Positions 25,147-34,234 of a stretch of DNA of 64,000 nt are shown here, in pieces. The stretch comes from Arthrobacter sp. EPSL27 (GTDB lineage Bacteria; Actinomycetota; Actinomycetes; Actinomycetales; Micrococcaceae), in assembly GCF_001512305.1 (NCBI RefSeq), contig NZ_LNUT01000005.1, forward strand, positions 65,090 to 129,089, given 5' to 3'. Each line of letters starts with the position of its first letter. Within the stretch, counting starts at the first letter, position 1. Both the position numbers and the translations under genes were made by a program. The notes beneath the pieces were generated by a model. The model did not search any database and was not told the DNA's origin. It saw only the letters and a list, made by a program, of their open reading frames with translations.

Positions 25147-26130
25147 TCAGTCGTCGAAGGGACGGAACCGTTCCACCGCGACCACTTTGTCTTTGCTGTG
25201 GTGCGCCACATGGCAGACCACAATCTCGCCGGGGGCCAGGTACGGGTCGGCGTCCGGCAGCAGCGCGCGCAGCCGGGGGCCCATGTGCTTGCCCAGCTGG
25301 GCGAACACCGTGGGAAGGGCCGGGCGGTGCGTGCACATTGCCACGGGCCGCTGCTTGTCGAAAAGGCCTTCGACGGCGGCGGCGGTCTTGTGCGGGTGGC
25401 GGTTGTGCCGGTGCTCGGTGAGGGCTTCATTCAGCTTCACCTTCGCATCGGTCGCCTTGGCGTAGGGCGCGATCGTGGCCACGCAGCGGAGCCACGGGCT
25501 GGAAACGACGCGCTTGGGCTTCCACGCCTGCAGGAGCCTTCCCACCGCCTGGGCCTGCCGCATCCCGGTGGCGGCCAGGGGCCGGTCACCTTCAGCCTTG
25601 GACCAGGACGAGCGGGGTTTGGCCTTGGCGTGGCGCACCACCACCAGGGGCCACGTCTTCAGTTCGCCGCGAGCGTGGGCGTCGGCCAGGTGTTCCAGCG
25701 GGGTGACGTCGCTCGGGTTGCTGAGCAGCCGGGCCGCCCGCTCCGGCGAGCACCACATGACGCTGTCCACTTCCTTGCCGTCCGGCAGCAGGGCGGCGCC
25801 GTCGACGTCCACCGCCCAGTAATGGACCACCTTCAGCCCCGCGGCGACGTGGTAGTGGATGGACGGCAGCGGGATGCCCAGGGGTGCGGTCAGCCCGATC
25901 TCTTCCCTGACCTCGCGGGCGGCGCACTCGGGCACCGTCTCGCCGGGATCGATCTTGCCCTTGGGCCAGGACCAGTCGTCGTACCGCGGGCGGTGGATCA
26001 GCAGGACCTCCAGTTTGGCCTGGTCGCCGCCGTTGAGGCGCCACGGCAGCGCCCCTGCCGCCACCACCGCGATGTCCTCGCCGGGGTGGTCCGTCTGGTC
26101 GGCGACCAGTGCATCGCTACTCAATGCCAA
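25147..26130 (-). CDS. Nudix hydrolase fused to histidine phosphatase, MutT1-like
   Basis: A 327-residue two-domain protein. Residues ~20-150 carry a Nudix box (GKIDPGETVPECAAREVREE). Residues ~160-327 carry a phosphoglycerate-mutase-like phosphatase with VVVRHAKAK at its start and a second conserved His in CTHRP. This layout matches mycobacterial MutT1, which degrades 8-oxo-dGTP and 8-oxo-GTP and can act on dinucleoside polyphosphates. The start is TTG at 26130, only 5 bp after the ppk stop, so the genes are probably cotranscribed. Confidence 0.88.
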   Translation of the reverse strand: MALSSDALVADQTDHPGEDIAVVAAGALPWRLNGGDQAKLEVLLIHRPRYDDWSWPKGKIDPGETVPECAAREVREEIGLTAPLGIPLPSIHYHVAAGLKVVHYWAVDVDGAALLPDGKEVDSVMWCSPERAARLLSNPSDVTPLEHLADAHARGELKTWPLVVVRHAKAKPRSSWSKAEGDRPLAATGMRQAQAVGRLLQAWKPKRVVSSPWLRCVATIAPYAKATDAKVKLNEALTEHRHNRHPHKTAAAVEGLFDKQRPVAMCTHRPALPTVFAQLGKHMGPRLRALLPDADPYLAPGEIVVCHVAHHSKDKVVAVERFRPFDD

Positions 26131-26135
26131 AGCCC

Positions 26136-28400
26136 CTACCGCAGCCCTGCAGAGCGCTGCCGCGAGCGGGAGTTAAGCAGCCACGACTGGATGTCTTCAA
26201 GGTTCTGGCCGTCCTCGGCGAGGTGGTGCCGGGTCCATTCGCCCTGGTTGTCCAGGTGCCAGCTGGCGGTGGCGGGGTCCATGTACCGGCGCAGCAGGTC
26301 CATGACGTAGTTCGTGTCGTCCCCGCTGGTGAGCTGCACCAGGGCTTCCACCCGGCGGTCCAGGTTGCGGTGCATCATGTCCGCCGAGCCGATGTAGACC
26401 ACCGGGTCCCCGGCGTTGGCGAAGGCGAAGACGCGGGAGTGCTCCAGGAAGCGGCCCAGCACGGAGCGCACCGTGATGTTCTCGCTGAGACCGGGCACGC
26501 CCGGGCGAAGGGAGCAGATGCCGCGGACAACAATGTCCACCGGGACGCCGGCCTGCGAGGCCCGGTAGAGGGAATCGATGATGGCCTCGTCCACCATCGA
26601 GTTCACCTTGATCTGGACCCGGGCGGCGAGGCCTGCCCGGGCGTTGCGGATCTCGGTTTCGATCCGGTCGATGAGCCCGGAACGTACGGAGCGGGGCGCC
26701 ACGAGGAGCCGCTTGAACGTCGATTTCGGGGCGTAGCCGGAGAGCTGGTTGAAGAGCCGCGACAGGTCCTCGCCCACCTGCTCGTTGGCCGTGAGGAGGC
26801 CGAGGTCCTCGTAGTAGCGTGCCGTGCGCGGGTGGTAGTTGCCGGTGCCGATGTGGCAGTAGCGGCGCAGGCCGTCCACTTCCTGGCGCACCACAAGCGA
26901 GAGCTTGCAGTGGGTCTTGAGGCCCACGATGCCGTACACCACGTGGACGCCGGCCTGCTCCAGTTTCCGGGCCCAGGAGATGTTGGCCTGCTCATCGAAC
27001 CGGGCCTTGATCTCCACGAGGGCCAGGACCTGCTTGCCGGCCTCGGCGGCGTCGATCAGGGCGTCGACGATCGGCGAGTCGCCGGAGGTGCGGTACAGCG
27101 TCTGCTTGATGGCCTGCACCTTGGGGTCCGCGGCCGCCTGTTCCAGGAACGCCTGCACCGAGGTGGAGAACGAATCGTAGGGGTGGTGCAGCAGGATGTC
27201 CCGCCGCCGCATCGCCGCGAAGACGTTGGCCGCTTTGGACGTCTCCGATTCGTTGAGGTACCGGGACGTGTGCGGGACGTGCTTGGGGTAGTGCAGGTCC
27301 GAGCGGTCGATCCCGGCAATGACCGAGAGGCCGCGGAGGTCCAGCGGGGCGGGGACCGAGTAGACCTCGGACTCCTCGACGCCGAGCTCGCGGATCAGCA
27401 GAGCCAGGATGTTCGGGTTGATGTCGTTGGTGACCTCAAGCCGGACGGGCGGGCCGAAGCGGCGGCGCAGCAGTTCCTTTTCGAGCGCCTGCAGAAGGTT
27501 CTCGGCGTCGTCCTCTTCAACCTCGACGTCCTCGTTGCGGGTGACGCGGAACGTGTGGTGTTCCAGCACCTCCATCCCGGCGAAGAGCTGGTCCAGGTGT
27601 TCGGCGATGACTTCCTCGAGGGCGATGAAGCGCGCAACCCGGCCGGGCACCGAGCCGGCGCGCGGGCCGTCAATCGAGATCAGCCGGGGGAGCTGGTCCG
27701 GGACCTTGAGCCGGGCGAAGAGCTCCTTGTCGCTGACCGGGTTGCGGACCACGACGGCGAGGTTCAGGGAGAGCCCCGAAATGTAGGGGAAGGGGTGGGC
27801 CGGGTCTACCGCCAGCGGCGTGAGGATCGGGAAGACCTTCTCGGCGAACATGGCGCTGAGCTGGTCCTTGGCCTGGGAGTCGAGTTCGTCCCAGCGCATG
27901 AGGTGGATGTGCTCGTAGGCCAGCGCCGGGCGGATCTGCTCGGCGTAGGCGCGGGCATGGCGCTGCTGCAGGCGGTGCGCTTCCTCGCTGATCTGCTCCA
28001 GCACCTGCACCGGGCTGAGCCCGGCCGGGGACGGGACGGCCAGGCCGGTGGCGATCCTGCGCTTGAGCCCGGCCACGCGGACCATAAAGAACTCATCCAG
28101 GTTGGACGCGAAGATGGACAGGAAGCTGACGCGTTCCAGCAGGTGCAGGTTGGGGTCTTCGGCGAGCTCCAGCACCCGGGCGTTGAAGGCCAGCCAGCTC
28201 AGTTCCCGGTCCAGGAAGCGGTCCTGGCTGAAGTCGCCCTCGGGCTCAAGGTTCGGCGCGAATTCGGGAATGTCGATCCGGTCCTGGGTGGCGCGTGAGG
28301 CGGGCACTTCGGAGGAACCGAACTGGGCTCGCGCGGGCCGGGTCCGTTTGTTCGACGTGGCGGCCTCAGACGTGGCGGTCCGGGCAGATTCCGGTTGCAT
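26136..28400 (-). CDS. ppk: Polyphosphate kinase
   Basis: A 754-residue enzyme that reversibly builds polyphosphate from ATP. After a polar ~55-residue N-terminal extension come [19 protein letters not shown], the middle domain, and the two catalytic domains. His497 in LKTHCKLSL is the expected phosphorylated residue, followed by [18 protein letters not shown] and [18 protein letters not shown] at 28400 has a GGAGAG ribosome-binding site. It is transcribed with the MutT1-like gene. Confidence 0.95.
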   Translation of the reverse strand: MQPESARTATSEAATSNKRTRPARAQFGSSEVPASRATQDRIDIPEFAPNLEPEGDFSQDRFLDRELSWLAFNARVLELAEDPNLHLLERVSFLSIFASNLDEFFMVRVAGLKRRIATGLAVPSPAGLSPVQVLEQISEEAHRLQQRHARAYAEQIRPALAYEHIHLMRWDELDSQAKDQLSAMFAEKVFPILTPLAVDPAHPFPYISGLSLNLAVVVRNPVSDKELFARLKVPDQLPRLISIDGPRAGSVPGRVARFIALEEVIAEHLDQLFAGMEVLEHHTFRVTRNEDVEVEEDDAENLLQALEKELLRRRFGPPVRLEVTNDINPNILALLIRELGVEESEVYSVPAPLDLRGLSVIAGIDRSDLHYPKHVPHTSRYLNESETSKAANVFAAMRRRDILLHHPYDSFSTSVQAFLEQAAADPKVQAIKQTLYRTSGDSPIVDALIDAAEAGKQVLALVEIKARFDEQANISWARKLEQAGVHVVYGIVGLKTHCKLSLVVRQEVDGLRRYCHIGTGNYHPRTARYYEDLGLLTANEQVGEDLSRLFNQLSGYAPKSTFKRLLVAPRSVRSGLIDRIETEIRNARAGLAARVQIKVNSMVDEAIIDSLYRASQAGVPVDIVVRGICSLRPGVPGLSENITVRSVLGRFLEHSRVFAFANAGDPVVYIGSADMMHRNLDRRVEALVQLTSGDDTNYVMDLLRRYMDPATASWHLDNQGEWTRHHLAEDGQNLEDIQSWLLNSRSRQRSAGLR

Positions 28401-28514
28401 GGTCTCTCCTAATGCTGGCGCGATTTAGCTTCAACCTTACAAGCATTCAACTCGCGATCATTGCCCGGAGAGCGCAGATTTCCCCGCGCGCAGCCCAGAT
28501 GTCCGCCGACTGGA

Positions 28515-29489
28515 TTAACGCCCCGCCAATGGGGCATACATCACGTCCACATCCCAGCGGCTGAAGCCCAGCCGCCGGTAGAGGGAAACGGCCGGAATGT
28601 TGTCCGCATCCACGTACAGCATGACGGCGTGCAGGCCCTGGCGCTGCAGGTGCCGGATCCCGGCCACGGTCAGGGCCTTGCCCAGCCCGGTGCCCTGGGC
28701 CTCCGGGGTCACGCCCACCACGTACACCTCGCCGATGGCGGGGTGCTCGCCGTGCCGGGGGTGCACCTTGGTCCAGTGGAAACCGAGGATCCGGTCCGCG
28801 GCGTCGACAGCCAGCAGGAATCCGGCGGGGTCGAACCACGGCTCTGCCATCCTGGCGTCCAGGTCGGCGCGGGTCATGTTGCCCTGCTCCGGGTGGTGGG
28901 CGAAAGCGGCGCGGTTGGCGGCGAGCCACGCGTCCTCATCCTGGCCGGGGACGAAGGTGCGCACCGTCACTCCGTCCGGCAGCGGGACATCGGGGAGCTC
29001 CGCCGCCGCGCTGGCGAGCCGCATCTTCCACAGCTCGCGGACGGGTCCGTAGCCGTAGCGCGCGGCGATCTCGGCCGCAGCCTCATGGTTGCCGTGCGAC
29101 CAGGCCTTGAGTCCCGCGAAGCCGCGGGTGTCCCGGAGTTCGCCGACCAGCCGGTCCGCCACGCCCTGGTTGCGGTAACTGGGGTGGACGGCGACTTCCA
29201 CCACGCCCGTGCCGTCCGGTTCCTCAACGACGACGGCGACGCCGGCCAGGTCCTGCGCGGTAGCCGGGTCGGACGTCTCGTCGGGGGAGTACAGGGCGAG
29301 GGTGAGGACGGAATGGGCGCCCGCCGTGTCCGCGGAGCGCAGCATCACCAGGGTCTGTTCGGACAGCGGCGGGTTGCCGTCCGATTCCTCTGAAGCGGCC
29401 GCGAGGGCCCGGATGTCCTTCAGCAGCTGCGCATCCGCAGCTCCCTTCGCGGTGAGCACGGGCCAGTTTTCAGGATGTGCGGGACTCAT
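28515..29489 (-). CDS. mshD: Mycothiol synthase
   Basis: A 324-residue protein with two GNAT domains that acetylates the cysteinyl-GlcN-inositol precursor to make mycothiol, the actinobacterial thiol buffer. The C-terminal domain is the active one: EVYVVGVTPEAQGTGLGKAL is the acetyl-CoA motif, and LHAVMLYVDADNIPAVSLY with RLGFSRWDVDVMY is a typical MshD ending. The N-terminal domain keeps a similar VAVHPSYRNQGVADRLV block. The ATG has TAGCCT 6 nt upstream (leaderless). Presence of mshD supports the actinobacterial assignment. Confidence 0.92.
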   Translation of the reverse strand: MSPAHPENWPVLTAKGAADAQLLKDIRALAAASEESDGNPPLSEQTLVMLRSADTAGAHSVLTLALYSPDETSDPATAQDLAGVAVVVEEPDGTGVVEVAVHPSYRNQGVADRLVGELRDTRGFAGLKAWSHGNHEAAAEIAARYGYGPVRELWKMRLASAAAELPDVPLPDGVTVRTFVPGQDEDAWLAANRAAFAHHPEQGNMTRADLDARMAEPWFDPAGFLLAVDAADRILGFHWTKVHPRHGEHPAIGEVYVVGVTPEAQGTGLGKALTVAGIRHLQRQGLHAVMLYVDADNIPAVSLYRRLGFSRWDVDVMYAPLAGR

Positions 29490-29557
29490 GGTGCAAGGCT
29501 ATACGGTGCGGAGCTGTTGGGGCACGGCTGTTCGGAGCCTCCGGGCCTGGGCCGATT

Positions 29558-29586
29558 TTGCAGTTCAAGCGTCAGTTACGTATAGT
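29558..29586 (+). promoter_or_regulatory. Strong sigma-A-type promoter of a small RNA
   Basis: TTGCAG (29558-29563), a 17-bp spacer and TATAGT (29581-29586) make a near-consensus promoter on the plus strand. No plus-strand protein start follows; both flanking genes are on the minus strand. Transcription should start near 29593. Confidence 0.75.
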
Positions 29587-29592
29587 CGATAA

Positions 29593-29710
29593 CTCATCCG
29601 GGAGACCGGATGCGAGGGGGATCCACCACTGGGGTGGCCTCGATACGTTCGACCCGTATGTCCTCCACTGAAGAATGAAAAAGCCCCGGACTGAGGTCCG
29701 GGGCTTTTTT
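29593..29710 (+). ncRNA. Structured small RNA, family not recognised
   Basis: A ~118-nt transcript is predicted from the promoter at 29558-29586 to the terminator at 29678-29710. It folds into CATCCGG-GAGA-CCGGATG (29595-29612, a GNRA tetraloop), CCACC/GGTGG (29623-29637) within a GAGG/CCTC helix, ATACG/CGTAT (about 29643-29659), and a perfect 13-bp terminator stem. No open reading frame with a ribosome-binding site fits. It is not tRNA, SRP RNA or tmRNA by motif. It could be a base-pairing regulator or protein-binding RNA; next to glnR, a link with nitrogen control is possible but unproven. Confidence 0.65.
29678..29710 (+). terminator. Intrinsic terminator of the small RNA
   Basis: GCCCCGGAC (29683-29691), loop TGAG, GTCCGGGGC (29696-29704), then six T. 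Leading A residues extend the stem, so it can also act in reverse after mshD-side transcription. Confidence 0.88.
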
Positions 29711-29798
29711 CGTGCTGGACTTTTTTCGGGGTGACGGGCGCTGGTTCCGGAGCCCGGCCACGAAGCCGATCCGACAAGCAGATAACGCCGCCGCGCGC

Positions 29799-30497
29799 CT
29801 ACGCCTCGGTGAACTCTTCTTCTGGGTGCCGCGCCAGGGTCAGGCGGTAGCCGACGTTACGGACCGTGCTGATGAGGTTCTCGTGGTCCGCGCCGAGCTT
29901 CGCCCGGAGGCGCCGGACGTGCACGTCCACGGTGCGGGTGCCGCCGTAGTAGTCGTAGCCCCAGACCTCGGTAAGCAGCTGCTGGCGGGTGAAGACCCGG
30001 CCGGGATGCTGCGCCAGGTACTTGAGCAGTTCGAATTCCTTGAAGGTCAGGTTCAGCGGTGCACCGTTGACCCGGGCGGTGTAGCTGGCCTCGTCAATGA
30101 CCACGCCGGCGGCCCGGATCTCGCTGGGGGCGTCGTCCTCTTCGGGGGCCGCGCGGGCGACGCCCAGCCGGATGCGGGCCTCCACCTCGGCGGGCCCGGC
30201 GGACTCCAGCAGGATGTCGTCCACGGCCCACGCCGAGGACACGGCGGCCATGCCGCCCTCGGTCAGGATGAGCATCAGGGGAGCGCTGAGGCCGGTGGCC
30301 TTCAGAAGCTGGGTCAGGGAGCGTGCGCCGACGAGGTCTTTGCGGGCGTCGAGCAGGACGATGTCGCAGGGGTCGGTCTCCAGCAGCGCGGTGGGCTCCG
30401 CGGGGAGTATGTGGACCCGGTGGTTCAGTAGTTCCAGTGCAGGCAGTACGTCCACCGATGAGCCGGTGCTGTTCGTCAGTAGCAGGATGTGCGACAT
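29799..30497 (-). CDS. glnR: GlnR-like OmpR-family nitrogen regulator
   Basis: A 232-residue orphan response regulator. An atypical receiver ([20 protein letters not shown] ... [16 protein letters not shown] ... AWAVDDILL) is followed by a winged helix, [20 protein letters not shown] to [18 protein letters not shown]. The match to actinobacterial GlnR is close along the full length. GlnR switches nitrogen-assimilation genes such as glnA and amtB without a cognate kinase. The ATG at 30497 has GGAGG 6 nt upstream; the much longer in-frame ORF to 30833 is not needed. No nitrogen genes are adjacent. Confidence 0.88.
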   Translation of the reverse strand: MSHILLLTNSTGSSVDVLPALELLNHRVHILPAEPTALLETDPCDIVLLDARKDLVGARSLTQLLKATGLSAPLMLILTEGGMAAVSSAWAVDDILLESAGPAEVEARIRLGVARAAPEEDDAPSEIRAAGVVIDEASYTARVNGAPLNLTFKEFELLKYLAQHPGRVFTRQQLLTEVWGYDYYGGTRTVDVHVRRLRAKLGADHENLISTVRNVGYRLTLARHPEEEFTEA

Positions 30498-30751
30498 GTT
30501 TCCTCCAAGGGGTGTCCGCGCATCGTTGGGCGTCTGTAGCTGAGTTGAGTATACCCAAGGGCCCCTTTCCGGACACGGTTCTCTTCCTTGCCGGCGCCCC
30601 ATTTGCGACACAAAACGGTCATATAGGGCAGGATTGATCCGTCGGGCCCCGAACCCCCTGGCCTTGACCAGGTCGAGGCGGGGTCCGCAGTGAGCGAAGG
30701 TACGACGATGACCGGAAGAAAGATGGCCGACAAACAGATGCCGGGTACACA
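30498..30751. other. Divergent intergenic region glnR / membrane protein
   Basis: This 254-bp gap should hold promoters for glnR (minus) and the membrane-protein gene (plus). A TATACT -10-like box with upstream TG lies on the minus strand at 30548-30553, about 50 bp before the glnR start. On the plus strand TATAGG near 30633 is a weak candidate. No tandem repeat or RNA gene was seen. Confidence 0.4.
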
Positions 30752-31486
30752 GTGAAGTTTTGGAGCATCGGCGCCATCGGCCTGGCCGCACTCGCCGCGA
30801 TCGTCGGCGCGTCATACTCCTCGCCGGAGGCACTGCTGGCGGTGATGGTGCTCGCCGCTGCCGGCGTCGGAATCGGCTGGCCGCATTTCCTCGGCATCCC
30901 CGCGAAGAAGACCCTGGCCGTGCTGATAGGCCTTCCCGGCATCGGCGCCGCCATCACCGCGACCTACCTTCCCGCCCCGGGCTTCCTGGACTGGACACCG
31001 GCGTTTATGGCCGCGGGCGTGATGGCGGTCTTCGTGATGCAGTTGATCCGCGGCACGGGGCAGGCCCAGCGCCTGGAGTCCACCCTGGGGTCCTGCGCCG
31101 GCGTCCTGCTGTCTGGCCTGGGTGCCGGCTGGATCGCGTGCTCACGGTTCGTCGGGGTCCAGGAAATGGTCCTGGTGGCCGCGATCAGCGCCGCGATCGC
31201 GCTGCTGGCCGGCCTGATCCGCTGGCCCGACCGGATCGTGGCGCCGCTGGGCGTCGTCGGCGCCGGGCTGGCCGGCCCTCTCGCCGGCCTGGTGTTTTCC
31301 GACATCGCCGTCATCCCCGCCGCGATCGTCGGCGTCGTGGTGGGGGCGGTGCTCATGAGCTTCCGCCGGCTGGTGATCCTGCGCGGTGCCCCGCTGGGGT
31401 TCGCCGCCGCGCTCGGGATGGGGCTGGGCCCGGTTTCCGCCGTCGGCTCGCTGGCCTACTTCATAGACAAACTACTCATCTACTAA
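30752..31486 (+). CDS. Multi-pass membrane protein (permease-like)
   Basis: A 244-residue protein with about eight membrane helices packed with little loop sequence (for example [34 protein letters not shown]). No catalytic or transport motif is evident. The GTG at 30752 is the chosen start. It lies 17 bp before a 37-codon gene and is followed by the nitrobindin-like gene on the same strand. Function unknown. Confidence 0.75.
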   Translation: MKFWSIGAIGLAALAAIVGASYSSPEALLAVMVLAAAGVGIGWPHFLGIPAKKTLAVLIGLPGIGAAITATYLPAPGFLDWTPAFMAAGVMAVFVMQLIRGTGQAQRLESTLGSCAGVLLSGLGAGWIACSRFVGVQEMVLVAAISAAIALLAGLIRWPDRIVAPLGVVGAGLAGPLAGLVFSDIAVIPAAIVGVVVGAVLMSFRRLVILRGAPLGFAAALGMGLGPVSAVGSLAYFIDKLLIY

Positions 31487-31503
31487 CGCGTTAGGATGGC
31501 ATC

Positions 31504-31617
31504 ATGTCCGTACTTGCATTTGAAATCTTCTTCCTTGTCCTTCTCGGCGTTGCCAGCCTGGCCATGGCCTGGTTTGCGGGGTTTGTGGTGTACCGGCTCT
31601 TCAAGGGCCAGAAGTAA
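31504..31617 (+). CDS. 37-residue single-helix membrane microprotein
   Basis: A short ORF, MSVLAFEIFFLVLLGVASLA ... ending YRLFKGQK, with one ~27-residue membrane helix and a basic tail (Arg, Lys, Lys) that should face the cytoplasm. TAGGAT ends 6 nt before the ATG, a match to the leaderless pattern in this window, which supports expression. It sits 17 bp after a membrane-protein gene and 51 bp before the nitrobindin-like gene. Function unknown. Confidence 0.65.
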   Translation: MSVLAFEIFFLVLLGVASLAMAWFAGFVVYRLFKGQK

Positions 31618-31668
31618 CCACCGGAAGCCACCGCCCGCCGAGTCCCGTCGTTTGCAGAGGTAACCGCT

Positions 31669-32283
31669 GTGCCGATTGAAATTCCAACAGATCTGACTCC
31701 GGAAATCGTCCCGCTGTCCTGGCTCATTGGTGAGTGGGAGGGCCGGGGCCGGCTGGGGGCCGGGGAAGAGGACTCCGAGCACTTCCTGCAGCACGTCTCC
31801 TTCACCCACAACGGCCTCCCGTACCTGCAGTACCGGGCCGAAAGCTGGCTGACCGACGACGAAGGCACCAAGCTGCGCCCCCTCACCGTGGAAACCGGGT
31901 TCTGGGCCCTTGAGCGCAAACAGCGCGAGGAAGACGGCGGCCCGGGCCTGATCCCGGCCGACATCGTTCCCGTGCTCAAGAGCGCGGATGAGGTCGAGGC
32001 CCTGCGCAACAAGGACGGCGGCTTCGACATCTCCGTGTCGATCTCCCACCCGGGCGGGATCTCCGAGCTGTACTACGGCCAGATCAAGGGCCCGCAGATC
32101 CAGCTGAGCACCGACATGGTGATGCGCGGCAGCCACTCCAAGGAGTACACCGCCGCCACCCGGATCTTCGGGCTCGTGGACGGCAACCTGCTCTGGCGTT
32201 GGGATGTGGCCACGGGCAAGGGCGCTGCGGGCGGCAGCGGCCTGGAGGCGCACGCCTCCGCCATTCTCGCCAAGGTCCGCTGA
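31669..32283 (+). CDS. Nitrobindin-like heme-binding beta-barrel (FABP family)
   Basis: A 204-residue protein whose N-terminus LSWLIGEWEGRGRLG carries the GxWxGxG nitrobindin signature. The body is a run of amphipathic strands (HVSFTHNGLPYLQYRAESWL, GGFDISVSISHPGGISELYY) as expected for a 10-strand barrel. Family members bind ferric heme and react with nitric oxide or peroxynitrite; the C-terminal LEAHASAIL includes a His that may be the axial ligand. Start is GTG at 31669. Its 3' end is duplicated (see repeat). Confidence 0.85.
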   Translation: MPIEIPTDLTPEIVPLSWLIGEWEGRGRLGAGEEDSEHFLQHVSFTHNGLPYLQYRAESWLTDDEGTKLRPLTVETGFWALERKQREEDGGPGLIPADIVPVLKSADEVEALRNKDGGFDISVSISHPGGISELYYGQIKGPQIQLSTDMVMRGSHSKEYTAATRIFGLVDGNLLWRWDVATGKGAAGGSGLEAHASAILAKVR

Positions 32284-32330
32284 CCAAGGTCCGCTAAGGG
32301 CGGCGCTCCACGCTAAGGGCGGCGCTCCAC
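32270..32330. repeat. Two tandem duplications after the nitrobindin-like gene
   Basis: CCAAGGTCCGCT occurs at 32270-32281 and 32284-32295 (14-bp period), the first copy ending in the gene's stop region. GCTAAGGGCGGCGCTCCAC occurs at 32293-32311 and again at 32312-32330 (19-bp period). Both look like slipped-strand duplications confined to the intergenic region. Confidence 0.8.
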
Positions 32331-32394
32331 GCGCCGCCGGGGCAGGGGCCTCACTGTTTTTCCGTTGTCCGAAGCGACCGCAGGGAGCACTAAA

Positions 32395-33129
32395 GTGAAC
32401 GCCACCGCCGCACAGTCCGCAGGGACCGCCGACTACAGCGACCTCAAAGCCGTGTTTTTCAACGGCACCCTCAAGAAGTCCCCCGAGACGTCGAACACGC
32501 AGGGCCTGATCGACGTCAGCCGCGGCATCATGGACAAACACGGCGTCACCACGCGTGTCATCCGGACCGTGGACCACGACATTGCCAGCGGCGTCTACCC
32601 GGACATGCGCGAGCACGGCTGGGCCACCGATGAGTGGCCCGAGCTGTATCCCGCCGTCAAGGACGCGGACATTCTGGTGGTGGCCGGGCCCATCTGGCTG
32701 GGCGACAATTCCTCGCAGACCAAGAAACTGATCGAACGCCTTTACGCGCACTCCGGCGAGCTCAACGACAAAGGGCAGTGGGCGTTTTACCCGAAGGTGG
32801 GCGGCTGCCTGATCACCGGCAACGAGGACGGGATCAAGCACTGCGCCATGAACGTCCTGTACAGCCTCCAGCACATCGGATTCACCATCCCGCCGCAGGC
32901 CGACGCCGGCTGGATCGGGGCCGTGGGCCCCGGCCCCAGCTACCTCGACGAGGGGTCGGGCGGCCCGGAAAGCGACTTCACCAACCGCAACACCACGTTC
33001 ATGACGTGGAACCTGCTGCACCTGGCCCGGATGCTCAAGGACGCGGGCGGCATTCCCGCCTACGGCAACCTGCCCGAGGCGTGGAAAGCCGGAACCAGGT
33101 TTGACTTCGAAAATCCGGAATACCGCTGA
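32395..33129 (+). CDS. Flavodoxin-fold NAD(P)H-dependent oxidoreductase
   Basis: A 244-residue protein. LKAVFFNGTLKKSPETSNTQ is an FMN phosphate-binding start, ILVVAGPIWLGDNSSQTKKL is the second flavin block, and KVGGCLITGNEDGIKHCAMN the third, as in WrbA-like/NADPH-dependent FMN reductases. The GTG at 32395 has AGGGAG upstream; an in-frame TTG at 32365 is less likely. It is 22 bp before ygfZ. It probably reduces quinones or other electrophiles, but the substrate is unknown. Confidence 0.83.
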   Translation: MNATAAQSAGTADYSDLKAVFFNGTLKKSPETSNTQGLIDVSRGIMDKHGVTTRVIRTVDHDIASGVYPDMREHGWATDEWPELYPAVKDADILVVAGPIWLGDNSSQTKKLIERLYAHSGELNDKGQWAFYPKVGGCLITGNEDGIKHCAMNVLYSLQHIGFTIPPQADAGWIGAVGPGPSYLDEGSGGPESDFTNRNTTFMTWNLLHLARMLKDAGGIPAYGNLPEAWKAGTRFDFENPEYR

Positions 33130-33151
33130 ACACTGAGGACTTCTACTACAT

Positions 33152-34234
33152 ATGACTACCAAAAGCCCCCTGTTGGCGCGCCCCGGCGCCGTCGAGGCCG
33201 GCGGCGCTGACGCCGGCGTCGCCTCCCACTACGGCGAGCCGCTGCGCGAGCAGCGGGCGCTGGCCGGCGGCACCGCCGTCGTGGACCTGTCCCACCGCGG
33301 CATCGTCACCGTCACCGGGCCGGACCGGCTGAGCTGGCTCAATACGCTGTCCTCGCAGCAGGTCACGAACCTGACGCCCGGGCAGTCCAGCGAACTGCTC
33401 CTGTTGAGCGTGCAGGGCCGGATCGAATTCGACGCGCGGGTGGTGGACGACGGCGCCAGCACCTGGCTGATCGTCGAAGCGGCCGAGGCCGGGCCGCTGG
33501 CGGAATGGTTCAACAAAATGAAGTTCATGCTGCGCGTCGAGATCGCCGACGTGTCGGCGGACTGGGCCGTGCTGGGAAGCACACGGCCGGTGCCGGAATG
33601 GGCCGGGCTGCTGGCCTGGGAAGACCCGTGGCCGCACGTGGGGGCCGGCGGCTACTCCTACGCCGTGGTGGGGGAGGACGCCCACCCCGGGCTGGAACGC
33701 CCCTGGTTCGAATACCTCGTCCCTGCCGCCGAGCTGGAAGCCACAGTCGGCGACCGCCCGCTCGCCGGCGTCTGGGCCGCCGAGGCCCTGCGCATTGCCG
33801 CGTGGCGGCCGCGCTGGGGTGCCGAAACCGACGACAAGACCATTCCGCACGAACTCGACCTGCTCCGCACGGCCGTGCACCTGAACAAGGGCTGCTACAA
33901 GGGCCAGGAAACCGTGGCGCGGGTCCACAACCTGGGCCACCCGCCGCGCCGGCTGGTGTTCCTGCAGCTGGACGGCTCGCAGCACACCATGCCCGCCGTG
34001 GGCAGCGAGGTCCGCTCCGGGGAACGCCGGGTGGGCACCGTGACGTCCGTGGCGCAGCACTACGAGATGGGGCCCATCGCCCTGGCCGTGGTCAAACGCT
34101 CGGTGGCGCCGGAGGAAGTCCTGACCGTCCTCGACGGCGAGGAACCCTACACCGCGGCACAGGAACTCATCGTGGCTCCCGACGCCGGACAGGTTGTGGG
34201 CCGCCAGACCGGCTTCCTGCGGGGCACCCGGTGA
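33152..34234 (+). CDS. ygfZ: Folate-binding YgfZ-like protein
   Basis: A 360-residue GcvT-fold protein. KGCYKGQE at residues 246-253 is the diagnostic YgfZ signature with the functional Cys. LSHRGIVTVTGPDRLSWLNT near the N-terminus and RRLVFLQLDGSQ after the signature complete the layout. YgfZ uses tetrahydrofolate to help assemble or repair some Fe-S clusters. The ATG start is at 33152. The next gene starts inside its stop codon (GTGA). Confidence 0.9.
   Translation: MTTKSPLLARPGAVEAGGADAGVASHYGEPLREQRALAGGTAVVDLSHRGIVTVTGPDRLSWLNTLSSQQVTNLTPGQSSELLLLSVQGRIEFDARVVDDGASTWLIVEAAEAGPLAEWFNKMKFMLRVEIADVSADWAVLGSTRPVPEWAGLLAWEDPWPHVGAGGYSYAVVGEDAHPGLERPWFEYLVPAAELEATVGDRPLAGVWAAEALRIAAWRPRWGAETDDKTIPHELDLLRTAVHLNKGCYKGQETVARVHNLGHPPRRLVFLQLDGSQHTMPAVGSEVRSGERRVGTVTSVAQHYEMGPIALAVVKRSVAPEEVLTVLDGEEPYTAAQELIVAPDAGQVVGRQTGFLRGTR

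Noticed and set aside
26109..28298. 729-codon plus-strand frame opposite ppk
   Set aside because: Shadow of ppk, rich in Val, Gly, Arg and Asp, with no recognisable domain.
29593..29710. tRNA, SRP RNA or tmRNA
   Set aside because: No cloverleaf, no GGTCAGG-type SRP loop and no tmRNA tag frame; kept as an unassigned small RNA.
29799..30833. 344-codon version of the GlnR-like gene starting at 30833
   Set aside because: Conserved sequence starts at 30497 with GGAGG before it; the extension is Arg/Pro-rich and runs through the promoter.
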